Of a stretch of 64,000 nucleotides of DNA, positions 34,791-45,083 are shown piece by piece. Made by a program: the position numbers and the translations under genes. A model generated the notes under the pieces. That model was not told where the DNA came from and did not search any database. It saw only the letters and a program-made list of their open reading frames with translations. The stretch spans positions 4,345,425 through 4,409,424 of the forward strand of contig CM053244.1 in the NCBI GenBank assembly GCA_028583405.1, written 5' to 3'. Numbering within the stretch: the stretch's first letter is position 1; each line of letters begins with the position of its first letter. This DNA comes from Pogonophryne albipinna (taxonomy: Eukaryota; Chordata; Actinopteri; Perciformes; Artedidraconidae).

Positions 34791-35602
34791 ACGCACACTG
34801 CTAGTGTCACTATAAAACAAGAAACGTGCTGTGAAAGCTTCTGGTTTGCATTTCTTTCATGGCTTTCATTGGCTCGTTAGACATGATGGACAAAGATTGC
34901 AAAATGGAACTGCACGCTTGAGAAAAGTCCAAATGACACGACTCTTCCAATCTCATTCCTCTGTTCTCTCGTGTTCCATGTTTAACACAGAGCACTGGCT
35001 TCTTTTGTCCATCTTCTCTGTGACACCTGGCTTCTGTGCGACCTACGCTTTACGATCACTTCCCAATGTCCCACAGACGGAAACATCTGCAGCTATGCTA
35101 CATTTCCATTTTGGGAGATAATGTTCGGAAATCAATTAAGGAATGATGGGGGAACTAATGGCAGCCGCAGACGGTGTGGGAATTGAGAAATCAAGCCTTT
35201 AACCAAAGCTCTCAAAAATGGTCTTCCCATGTGACTTGGTTTCTATGTCAAGCTATGAAACCTAATGAATCCTGTGCAGTAAAAATCCCCATACTACTTT
35301 CCGTTATCTTTAATTTGATGCGTGACTTTCTTGGCGACCGCTGTTGTACAATCACACTGTAATTTCCCCCCAAAGCAACGTTTGCCCAGTCTCATGGCAC
35401 ATAGGCACCAATGATTAACTGTGAGCAATTACTATTCGAGTAAAGGGCCTTCCAGGTCTTCTCCATGTGGTAAAAGGCAGATTAGCTATCAATACGGAAA
35501 TACAACATCGGCTTTGTGTGACCTGTCACTTTTACCGTATTCCTCTATCCTTTCAGCAAGGGAACACTTTCTCATACACCTAAGCAGACACACTCAGTAA
35601 GT

Positions 35603-35603
<1 letters not shown>

Positions 35604-35657
<54 letters not shown>
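35604..35657. repeat. (CA)n microsatellite
   Basis: About 27 uninterrupted CA units. Confidence 0.97.
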
Positions 35658-35658
<1 letters not shown>

Positions 35659-36199
35659 TCCTGACAGTTAAAGAGAAACGAAAGGATTGATTGTCTAGCA
35701 GAACACAGCTCATCAAACAAGAACATTCACAAGTGGCAGCTCCGTCTGATAAATGCTACGGCTTCTCACTTTAACGCTGGCATTTGTCTTCATCTTGTGA
35801 AGTTCCTTGTTTCTTTTTAAAAAGGCACAGAGGATGATTTCAAGTACAAGTTCATCACTCGTCACAGTCATAATGAATGCCGTCGTTGTCGTTTAAAATT
35901 CCAGCCAATTAGTGGGAAGCTGTTGTCCACAAAAAGAAATGAAAAAAGGAAGACAGATTTAAATATGGTGCTGTATAAAAATAGTTCTGGAGCCAAACAA
36001 AGTCATTGAGATTAAAAGAGACACAATTCGTTTATAGATCATCAGAAGGTATGATCACTGTTTGCTTTTGGGTTGAATCTTTCATTAATCTTTACATTAA
36101 GGCCAATACAACATTTTCTAGAGAAAATAAAAGTATAGTTACAAAAAAGGAGATAGCTAACGAAAAAACTAATTTTTGTTAGTGAAATATTTGTATTTT

Positions 36200-36500
36200 A
36201 TCCGCACCTCAAAATCTAAGGCCGTGGTTCTCCGCAGAGAACCGATGGACTGTGCGTTCCAAGTAAGGAACGACTTCCTACCCCAAGTAGAGCAGTTCCA
36301 GTATCTCAGGGTTCTTGAGAGAGGGTCTACTGCTGTCGCTTCACATCACCATTGTGTAGAAAGGAAGCTGAGCAAGAAGGCAAAGCTCTCCATCTACCGT
36401 CCATCTTCATTCCTACCCTCACCTGTGGTCCTGAAGGGGGGGTCATGACCGAAAGAACAAGGTTGTGGATAAAATCGACCAACTTTTCTCTCGTTAATGA
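36200..36500 (+). pseudogene. LINE reverse-transcriptase C-terminal fragment
   Basis: Encodes SKAVVLRREPMDCAFQV, then FLPQVEQFQYLRVL, then in another frame KLSKKAKLSIY, and in a third IFIPTLTCG and VMTERTRLWI. In that order these are the blocks of a non-LTR retrotransposon protein common in fish: a short region after the polymerase palm and thumb with KAKLSIYRS-type and MTERTRSRI-type motifs. At least two frameshifts break it and both ends are missing. It is a dead 0.3-kb fragment. Confidence 0.75.
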
Positions 36501-36694
36501 TTGGCTTCTGCTCAAAAATGTTTTTACCCACAATGTCTCATTATTTTTCTTCTACTCATCTAACAGTGTCCCTTTTACAGTTTGGAGGATTTCCGCCTCC
36601 ATTTTCTCCACTTTCCTGTTGTTCTGTTTCACCACCCCATGCATGGCTATACCAGTACATCAATCAAGGCAGCATTCATTAAATCAGGAGTATT

Positions 36695-37715
36695 TCAGGC
36701 AGGAACATAGAACCATAACACCTCTATCAGCTGATCCAACAGGCAGGAACATAGAACCATAACACCTCTATCAGCTGATCCAACAGGCAGGAGCATAGAA
36801 CCATAACACCTCTAGCAGCTGATCCAACAGGCAGGAACATAGAACCATAACACCTCTATCAGCTGATCCAACAGGCAGGAACATAGAACCATAACACCTC
36901 TATCAGCTGATCCAACAGGCAGGAGCATAGAACCATAACACCTCCATCAGATGATCCAACAGGCAGGAGCATAGAACCATAACACCTCTATCAGCTGATC
37001 CAACAGGCAGGAACATAGAACCATAACACCTCTATCAGCTGATCCAACAGGCAGGAACATAGAACCGTAACACCTCTATCAGCTGATCCAACAGGCAGGA
37101 ACATAGAACCATAACACCTCTATCAGCTGATCCAACAGGCAGGAGCATAGAACCATAACACCTCCATCAGCTGATCCAACAGGCAGGAGCATAGAACCGT
37201 AACACCTCTATCAGCTGATCCAACAGGCAGGAACATAGAACCGTAACACCTCTATCAGCTGATCCAACAGGCAGGAACATAGAACCGTAACACCTCTATC
37301 AGCTGATCCAACAGGCAGGAGCATATAACCATAACACCTCTATCAGCTGATCCAACAGGCAGGTGCATATAATCATAACACCTCTATCAGCTGATCCAAC
37401 AGGCAGGAACATAGAACCATAACACCTCTATCAGCTGATCCAACAGGCAGGAGCATAGAACCATAACACCTCTATCAGCTGATCCAACAGGCAGGAACAT
37501 AGAACCATAACACCTCTATCAGCTGATCCAACAGGCAGGAACATAGAACCGTAACCCCTCTATCAGCTGATCCAACAGGCAGGAGCATAGAACCATAACA
37601 CCTCTATCAGCTGATCCAACAGGCAGGAACATAGAACCGTAACACCTCTATCAGCTGATCCAACAGGCAGGAACATAGAACCATAACACCTCTATCAGCT
37701 GATCCAACAGGCAGG
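36695..37715. repeat. 44-bp minisatellite, about 23 copies
   Basis: The unit starts AACATAGAACCATAACACCT and ends TCAGCTGATCCAACAGGCAGG. Copies are very alike; the commonest changes are GAACAT/GAGCAT and CCATAA/CCGTAA. I see no obvious source element in the flanks. Confidence 0.97.
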
Positions 37716-38574
37716 AGCAGGGAGACAGAGCACTGAGAGCACAGCACCAAGGTTACAGGTGCGTGTGCTCAGCCAGGACAGCATGAACTGATACACCGGG
37801 TCAAAGCTATGGGCCTTGGGAGATATGTCCCTAACAGTTAGCATTCCCAAGGCTCCCTTGACAAAAACAATGGGATTTTTCATCAAGCAGTGTTCAAAGT
37901 CAAACATTAACCTCCCGTAATGGATGTTCAGAGCTATGGTTTTTCATTATGTCTGGGCCGACACACGTTGATGAGTTTCGACGCTTGGCCTTGGACCTAG
38001 ATTAATAAAGAAAACTCTAATTCATGTCAAAACCCCAACTCCAAAACCACAAATGTAATTCTCAGATTATCTTTTCAAATGACCAGCGATTAACATTTGT
38101 TTAACAAAAAACAACTGTTACTGGCAACAGCAATGGGCAACTGGCCAACACCAAGGACTCATTTGCATTTAATCACCATTCAAACACAGAGCATTTACAT
38201 ACAACAATGAAGACTTTGTTCATTTGTTCTGTAAAGGATTTGCATCTGCTTTATGATCTACATATTATATTGCAGCAAAATTCATGATATTATACGCAGT
38301 GTTTGATTTGCATTGAATGTGCACAGTAACAGTGTGTCATGTTTTGGAAGCATACTCATTACCTTTCATATGGAATGACATGATCATTATGAGGATGACG
38401 TGCACACTGTCAAATGAGTTGTTACTATTTGTTTAAAGAGCCTTTAAGTCTTGATCATGTTTTATTCATGATCTAATTATTCATCATGTAAAAGTACCAA
38501 TGGGACTTTAAGTTCAATGACAGTTACCACAGATATACCTTTCAAGCATTCATTGTATGTTCATTTTCTCATGC
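37716..38574. other. Non-coding stretch, no gene seen
   Basis: AT-rich, unique-looking, with CATGAT-rich parts near 38340-38500. No gene signal. Confidence 0.5.
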
Positions 38575-39395
38575 ATCAGTATGTAGTGTCTCTACTTTAA
38601 AGAGTCCTCTCCTGCTGATGTTCAGGTGTATATCAGTATGTAGTGTCTCTACTTTAAAGAGTCCTCTCCTGCTGATGTTCAGGTGTATATCAGTATGTAG
38701 TGTCTCTACTTTAAAGAGTCCTCTCCTGCTGATGTTCAGGTGTATATCAGTATGTAGTGTCTCTACTTTAAAGAGTCCTCTCCTGCTGATGTTCAGGTGT
38801 ATATCAGTATGTAGTGTCTCTACTTTAAAGAGTCCTCTCCTGCTGATGTTCAGGTGTATATCAGTATGTAGTGTCTCTACTTTAAAGAGTCCTCTCTGCT
38901 GATGTTCAGGTGTATATCAGTATGTAGTGTCTCTACTTTAAAGAGTCCTCTCCTGCTGATGTTCAGGTGTATATCAGTATGTAGTGTCTCTACTTTAAAG
39001 AGTCCTCTCCTGCTGATGTTCAGGTGTATATCAGTATGTAGTGTCTCTACTTTAAAGAGTCCTCTCCTGCTGATGTTCAGGTGTATATCAGTATGTAGTG
39101 TCTCTACTTTAAAGAGTCCTCTCCTGCTGATGTTCAGGTGTATATCAGTATGTAGTGTCTCTACTTTAAAGAGTCCTCTCCTGCTGATGTTCAGGTGTAT
39201 ATCAGTGTGTAGTGTCTCTACTTTAAAGAGTCCTCTCCTGCTGATGTTCAGGTGTATATCAGTATGTAGTGCCTCTACTTTAAAGAGTCCTCTCCTGCTG
39301 ATGTTCAGGTGTATATCAGTATGTAGTGTCTCTACTTTAAAGAGTCCTCTCCTGCTGATGTTCAGGTGTATATCAGTGTGTAGTGTCTCTACTGG
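38575..39395. repeat. 57-bp minisatellite, about 14 copies, within a MITE-related sequence
   Basis: The unit begins TGTAGTGTCTCTACTTTAAA and ends GTGTATATCAGTA. It is 19 codons long, so the array gives spurious ORFs (38618-38902 and 38902-39498) separated by a one-base deletion at about 38895. The sequence just after the array (GGGACATGTCTCCATG, TACTGCCTGTGCTTC) matches the MITE family at 60938-61166, and the unit resembles the part of that MITE just before its GGGACATGTCTCC. Confidence 0.95.
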
Positions 39396-39988
39396 GACAT
39401 GTCTCCATGTGTTAATGTTCAGAAAGCTCTTTATTCTTCTCGTACTGCCTGTGCTTCAGCAGGGGGGGGGGGGCTACTTGGCTCCCCCCCCCCCTTAAAA
39501 CATATATTTCATTGTGATGGGGTGTGATTGTCAAAGACTAATACATTTCAATGGTTGTATTCATGGTAATTAATACCATATTGATTGCCAAAACGAAGTG
39601 TCTCCTGATTGAAATGGCACGAGCCTCCCCAGGCCCTGTGGCCTTCGGAGGCTCAGTGTCTCCTATCAAAGCTTGAGGTGGTCTGTCTTCCATTTCAGTA
39701 ATTGTAAAATGTTAACTGAATTTGGAGAAAATCAACTGTACATGGTTAAAGAACGTTTGTTTCTGTTGACTGCAGTCCTGTGATTATAATCAGCTGTGCG
39801 TTGAGGTAAGGACTCAGTCGTGCCAGTTGTCCCGTCACAAACTCATGTAAAAAGATGATTAACAGAGATTCAATATTCAAGCTTCCATTGTTGAGAAACA
39901 ATCAGCTACGTGCAGAGGGAAGAGTGCACCATGGTGTTGGTCTTTTCGGCAAAGCAGAGGATGGAAGAGTGTTGATATATGGGGTCAT
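39396..39988. other. MITE remnant then non-coding sequence
   Basis: 39396-39460 is MITE-like (see the 57-bp array), followed by G10 and C12 runs at about 39463-39495. The remainder is unique-looking up to the hAT target site at 39981-39988. Confidence 0.5.
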
Positions 39989-40060
39989 CAGCGACGTGCG
40001 GTCAGGGGAGGCAGGTGAGGCAGAGCCTCACTTGTCATTTTCCAATGTAACGGAAAAAAA

Positions 40061-40092
40061 GAATAATAATACAAATAATAATAATAATAAAA
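40061..40092. repeat. (AAT)n microsatellite
   Basis: About ten AAT units, with one ACAA interruption. Confidence 0.85.
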
Positions 40093-40796
40093 TGTGTCCA
40101 CTGATCTGTGTTGTAAATGTGATTTCTGTATGATTCCAATCGCTTTTTATAGTAAAAATCGGCTAATTTGCCGAGCTCCGTTACAACTACGGGGAGCGAT
40201 GAGATTGAGAAGTGAGGCAGGGACGAGCTCTGCCTCACAGAAGCCCACAGTAACTTGCTGGAGCACGGGCACTAATTTAACGGGGGCACTTATTTTGTGA
40301 GCGCGCTCAAGCCAGTTGCTGTGTGGTGAGGTGAGGCACAGATGAGCTCTGCCTCACCTCAGAATGCGTCACCCCACAGAAACTGGCTGGAAAGCGGTCC
40401 CTAAGCGCATGCCTGCACCATCTCACTGTATGTCACCAATGTAATGTTTGTAGATCCCTTTATTACATTTATCCTCGCCATCCATAGTCTCTAAATAACT
40501 TATTTCACGTATATATGATATTTAAGCTCGCTGGTCTCATCATACAACGGCAATGAAAAAAGCACCAGGGGAGGCAGCCACAACCTCTGCCGCACTGAAG
40601 GGGGCGCAAGTGAGCCCACAGGTTCTTGTTGCTACTGTTATTCTACGCAGAGACGGTAGACCATAGACCAGGGATCACCAACTACATTTGTCCAAGGGCC
40701 AAAATGTATCCAATAGACACTATCGCGGGCCGGGGGGGTACAGGTACTGCATAAAGCTTAGCAGACTCTTCACGCTAATGAAGGATCACTTCTAGG

Positions 40797-41711
40797 CAGG
40801 GTTGGGATGGTTACTTTGTAAATGTAATCAGTTACTGATTACTGAATACATGCTCTGAAAGTAATCAGAATACAGTTACAGTTTTGTGTCTTATAAAAGT
40901 AACGTGTTCAGGTTACTTTTGGAATACTTTCTTTTTCCATAACAGATGGGTATGTTTTGGTGAGCAGGAGACACTTGTTTTACTGTTTTAATGGCGTATC
41001 AAGAACTCAAACACAACATCTTGGTGTCATTCTGGACAGCTCCCTCTCATCTGCACCCCACATAAAAAACATCACACGGACTGCATTCTCCTACTGTAAA
41101 CCTTTCCTTAGAATATGTTATGAATTGTAAGGTGTCCTTGGGTGCTTTGAAAGGCGCCCCTAAATAGAATGAATTATCATTATTATTATTATTATTATCT
41201 GAAACGATGTAATAACTTTTAAAACTTGTTCCAGTCACTTGCCCCATGCATTCAGCAGCAGCAGGCCATTCACTTTGATTTGATCCCGTTATAAATGTCA
41301 TCATTTCGACAATAAAGAAATGCTACATCAACGTTATCGTGCACATTTTATCTAACCATCTCCGTTTCTAACTTTCAATATATTTTAAAAGAGATCTCTC
41401 TCTCTCATCTGCGTGCGGGGGCGGGGCCTCACAGACACGCTGCATCTCTCTCTCGCTCACAGACATGCTGCAGCGCTGTGTAGTGTGCACACAGTTCTGC
41501 CGGTAATGAATATTACATTTTGTGAGGAAACTTTTCCACCAATAATTCCAATAAGTATTCCAAAATGTATTCACTTCAGGTTTACGAAAGTAACTGTAAT
41601 CAGATTACTCGTTTTTCAAATGTAACGCCAGCTGAATACAGTTAGCCTACTTGATTTTTGTATTCTGATTACGTAACGCCGTTACATATATTCCGTTACA
41701 ACCCAACCCTG
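40797..41711. mobile_element. Inner hAT element of the nest
   Basis: Begins CAGGGTTGGGATGGTTAC and ends GTTACAACCCAACCCTG. The flanks are identical 8-mers, CTTCTAGG at 40789-40796 and 41712-41719. Fragments of the same family lie at 46035-46190 and 54966-55110. The body has GTAATCAG/CTGATTAC repeats near both ends and holds a LINE fragment. No transposase. Confidence 0.92.
41020..41199 (+). mobile_element. LINE (L2-like) fragment with ATT tail inside the inner hAT
   Basis: Encodes LGVILDSSLSSAPHIKNITR, a recognisable LINE ORF2 motif. It continues into GAATTGTAAGGTGTCCTTGG, GAAAGGCGCCCCTAAATAGA and a final (ATT)n at 41174-41199, the standard 3-prime end of this LINE type. The copy is truncated and was carried, or has inserted, within the hAT element. 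Confidence 0.75.
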
Positions 41712-42339
41712 CTTCTAGGCTACTGTCCCGCAGCTCCTGCCTCTCTGTTGGACTCTGTCGCAGCGGGGCTGCTGCTGTGGTGCGAGCGCACAAAGCAGAC
41801 TCTTCACAACGAAGGATCACTTCTTCTTCTTCAAGGAAGGGAAGGTTTCGCAGTACGCAGTCTACTGTCCCGCAGCTGCTGCCTCTCTGTTGGACTCCGG
41901 TACTGCACCTTACTCTCGAGACGTTGTAAAAAAAAAATGGGTGGGGGGCGAACGCAGTAACCACTCCGCCAACGCCACAGTCACCCCCGTCGTGCGGGCC
42001 GGATGAGAATGTCTGGCGGGCCGGATGTGGCCCGCGGGCCGCCAGTTGGTGGTCACTGCCATAGACTGTATATATAAACAACAAGCTAGGCTTTTGAAAC
42101 TAGAGGAAGATAAGGAGGACTTTTACAAAAAAGTAATAAAGATTGTTGTCCAGAAGGATAGCATGGACTTCATCTTCAAGTCAAGGTAAGACCACATTTG
42201 TAATGAAAATTGGATCTTACTAAGAGAGAACAATCCAATATTTAGATTTTGGGTAGGCTATCCTTTTGTTGAACGGTCTGTTTAAAATGAATCGAAGCAT
42301 CAGACTAAAAAAGCTTTTGAAAATAACAGAATATTTCGA

Positions 42340-42690
42340 TTAAAGGTGGGGTAGGTAAGTTTGAGAAACCGGCACGATATACACTTTTTGTTATATTCCA
42401 TGGAATGCTCTTAACATCCCGATAGCAATGAATATCTTAAGTGTTTTGACAAAAAATACATAAAAACATTTCATCTGTGGAAGCCGTAGTACTGTAAAAA
42501 GCACGACCACTCATTTTAGCCGGCCCGGCTAAAATAACCTGCCTGTCAGCCTTCCATCTGTGCACAAACTTATCTCGTGCCCTCATTGGTCATGTGCGCG
42601 TTCGTGTGTGTTGGAGGAGGGGCTGTGTATTTTCAAATTCTAGCGCACTCGAGCTGGTTTCTCTACAATTACCTACCCCGCCACCTTTAA
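42340..42690. mobile_element. TTAA-flanked MITE inside the outer hAT
   Basis: TTAA at 42340 is followed by AGGTGGGGTAGGTAA. The other end is TTACCTACCCCGCCACCT followed by TTAA (42687-42690). The TTAA duplication and about 15-bp inverted ends fit piggyBac/Kolobok-type MITEs. The 0.35-kb body is non-coding. Confidence 0.85.
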
Positions 42691-42779
42691 GGTCAAAATA
42701 TATAATATTTGTAAATCTGACTCTGAAAGAGTCAGTGCCTCACCAGCCATGAACCTCACCGCACGTCACTGGGGGTCAT

Positions 42780-43932
42780 TCTCTCAGAATCAATGTCACC
42801 CTCAGTTATGGCTGGAGAGAAAGAAACAACGCAGAAGGAGGAGAAGAAGGAGGAGGAGAATACAGCAGCCCAGGGATTGGGAGTCCCTGGGTGACTGGGT
42901 CTAATTGAAATACATTCTGACTAAAGCAATGACTTTAATGACATTTTGAATCCAGGACTGGAGTAATGACATGGGAAGGCCCCAGAGGGAGCACTTTAAA
43001 AAGCCAGAGCCAGGGGGAGGAGGGGAGAACATGGAGACAAAAGGAAAGAGGAGAGGGTTGAGAGGTTACATTTGGAGCCAGGATATTCAGTAACAGCCGG
43101 GAGGGATGTGCGGAGAAAGACGGACGGACAGAGACAGAACAGTTCGAGGAGACTTTAAAGAGACATCCAGGGAGAGAAGAGGTGCTCTTTCTCCTTTTAG
43201 CTCGTGTCCCTGACTGCACTGTTGATAGGTCAACGGGATGAAGCCACCTGAGGTCCCCCCACCGTCGCAATATGGTAACACTCCATCCTGTCATTAAATA
43301 TGAATCACTTGATGGCATATTCATGAGCCAAGCATCTCATATTGCTTTGCTTTGAAGGGGCCTACACTGGGTATGACCTCATTGTTGGGCGGTGGAACAT
43401 CAAAGTTATTTGTATTTACAAATCTTTAAAAGTCTCCTATTATACTGTTCTTCATCAATATATCCCAGCTCTCAGATATATACAGAGCCTGTCTCTGATT
43501 GGCTGAAACACCAAACAGATTATTGCAGCATTACCCATAATCCCCTCTGTTTCAGCCCTGTTTCCAAAGTGCTGATTCTCTGTCTGTTACTTCAGATGAA
43601 AATAAGGAGCCCCTCCCCACGCCCCTCTGAGAGAGATTTGATTACAAAGAACTCAATGGTGCTCTTGAGGAGGTTCAGGTGATAAAGGGGGGGGGGGGGG
43701 GCTAATGTTACAAAAATTGCTATGACATCATAAAGTGGCCAAAATCTGATCAGCTCATTTTCAGACAGGTTTTCATAGAAATGGATCGCCACTAAATTCT
43801 TAAAATCCAGTCAATTGATATCATTTGCCAATATCTTCCAATTCTGTCTCTGGATTGAAGTCAGATGTCTCAACTTATCCTGTCTTTCAGCATTTATGAA
43901 TAGTTTGAAGACTGAAAAAAGGGCGGTTTTCA
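42780..43932. other. Non-coding stretch, no gene seen
   Basis: Purine-rich at 42820-43200, and a G16 run at about 43687. The last 150 bp are a diverged duplicate of the sequence upstream of the tRNA-Leu pseudogene at 44493. Confidence 0.5.
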
Positions 43933-44013
43933 GGTAGTGTGGCCGAGTGGTCGAAGGCGCTGGATTTAGGCTCCAGTCTCTCAGGAGGCGTGGGTTCAAT
44001 TCCCACCACTGCC
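43933..44013 (+). tRNA. tRNA-Leu (TAG), body intact, unusual 3-prime base
   Basis: Folds as a class II tRNA: acceptor GGTAGTG with CACTGCC, D arm GCCGAGTGGTCGAAGGC, anticodon stem-loop CTGGA-TTTAGGC-TCCAG (anticodon TAG), a long variable arm, and T arm GTGGGTTCAATTCCCAC. The internal promoter boxes are good (A box TGGCCGAGTGG, B box GGTTCAATTCC). Two features argue against full function. The base after the acceptor (discriminator, 44014) is G, whereas tRNA-Leu normally has A, an identity element for the leucyl-tRNA synthetase. Also, no run of four T follows within about 30 bp for polymerase III termination. Decayed copies follow at 44258 and 44493. Confidence 0.85.
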
Positions 44014-44257
44014 GTTCTTTCTGCAGTCTAGATTCTTGGAAGGAAGTCGTCCCTTACCCAGCACTTGCTCGCAGAGTGCTGCAGTAATGCACATGGAATT
44101 GACTTTCGGTTACCCATCCGGCAGTCAAGGTGTTTGTGGTTTGATTCCTGTAATGAAGTCTATGGTGAACACAAGCTTACAAGCTTTTCAAGTTGTGTTG
44201 TACGACTTCAAATGTAGGCTCCCCAGTGATATGCAAGCCTTGCACCTTGAACCCATG

Positions 44258-44322
44258 AGCAAAGTGGTGCAGTGGAAGCGGGCCTGGCCCCATGGTCGAT
44301 GGATCAAAACCATCCTCTGCTA
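44258..44322 (+). pseudogene. Initiator tRNA-Met pseudogene with anticodon-stem deletion
   Basis: AGCAAAGTGGTGCAGTGGAA at the start and GGTCGATGGATCAAAACC at the T arm, then CTCTGCTA, match vertebrate initiator tRNA-Met apart from several C-to-T or G-to-A changes. About seven bases covering the 3-prime side of the anticodon loop and stem are missing after CCCCAT, giving 65 nt instead of 72. It cannot fold as a tRNA. Confidence 0.75.
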
Positions 44323-44492
44323 AAACAGGATATCCAGCAAGGCTGTCTTCATACTCTCACTGTGCAATAAGGCCGATCTGTAGAAGGCTACCACATTCTT
44401 TCAAACCCAGTCAGCTGATATCATTGAGTCCAAAGCCTTCCATCTTTCACTCTAAATCCAACATCTGTCTGTTTGCTTCAACAGGTTTCACA

Positions 44493-44563
44493 GGTAGCGT
44501 GGCCCAGTGTCTGAGGCGGTGGATTAAAGCTCCAGTCTCGAAGGAGACGTTGGTTCCATTCAA
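44493..44563 (+). pseudogene. tRNA-Leu (TAA-like) pseudogene, 3-prime end lost
   Basis: Begins GGTAGCGTGGCCCAGTG and has GTGGATTAAAGCTCCAG at the anticodon position (TAA). The T arm is decayed (TTGGTTCCATTCAAAAG) and the acceptor partner strand is absent. About 120 bp upstream of it resemble the sequence upstream of the tRNA-Leu at 43933, pointing to a duplicated unit. Confidence 0.7.
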
Positions 44564-45017
44564 AAGTAATAGTTATTTAAAGTAAATGCTTCTTTCACAT
44601 TTCCTAAGGCTCACCTGTGAATCTATCTTCACATCTTAAAAAGGGGAGAGCATTGTTGCAGCATTTGTTATTCCCACAAAGCACCACCTTCTCAGGATCA
44701 GCCCCAGGGCGCCCTCCCAGGGACTGATCCTGCTACTCTGTGTGTGGGGGGGGGGGTCCAGGCTTAATATGAAACAGTTGTATTAATCTTTGAAAAGCAG
44801 TAAAAACAAGATGAACGGTTTCACACAACTGGCTCCACCATTTTAATTGAATCGCTTTTCGACTTACTTTAGAAAAAAACTTGAATCCATGGAATAAAAG
44901 TAATAAAACATAATGAACACACAATATTTGTTTTGTTCCACAGCGGTGATCTTTTGATTAGAATCATTTCTTTGGAACTATGTGGGCGTGCAGAGCTTTA
45001 ATTGTGCTCCTCAGTGG

Positions 45018-45083
<66 letters not shown>

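Larger units (their letters stand above)
29331..36199. other. Long non-coding stretch, no gene seen
   Basis: Apart from pieces listed separately (31328-31430, 34540-34790, 35604-35657) I find no gene. A short TG run lies at 33429-33459. A fragment at 32990-33420, with repeated C-runs around GCCCCCGGACCCCCCTAG and GTCCCCCCCACTTCTC, looks like a decayed interspersed repeat of unknown class. Short ORFs have no domain. Confidence 0.5.
40669..42058. mobile_element. Middle hAT element of the nest
   Basis: Begins CAGGGATCACCAACTAC and ends GCCAGTTGGTGGTCACTG. The 8-bp flanks CCATAGAC at 40661-40668 and 42059-42066 are identical. Its interior has a diverged tandem duplication: GCAGACTCTTCAC to CTGTTGGACTC appears on both sides of the inner insertion and again at 41792-41895. 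No transposase is visible. Confidence 0.92.
39989..42771. mobile_element. Outer hAT element of a three-deep nest
   Basis: Starts CAGCGACGTGCGGTCAGGGG and ends CCTCACCGCACGTCACTG. The flanks are identical 8-mers, GGGGTCAT at 39981-39988 and 42772-42779. Both ends contain CCTCACC/GGTGAGG repeats. Possible coding remnants on the plus strand are MKKAPGEAATTSAALKGAQ near 40553 and an exon-like DKEDFYKKVIKIVVQKDSMD near 42112 that ends before GTAAG. They may derive from a transposase but are too short to classify. The element is interrupted by a second hAT element and by a TTAA-flanked MITE. Confidence 0.92.

Noticed and set aside
36695..37715. CRISPR-like appearance of regular 44-bp repeats
   Set aside because: Units are contiguous with no unique spacers, and the setting is vertebrate.
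38618..39498. Two frames repeating MFRCISVCSVSTLKSPLLL
   Set aside because: Translation of a 57-bp minisatellite. The frame is interrupted by a one-base deletion with no sign of selection.
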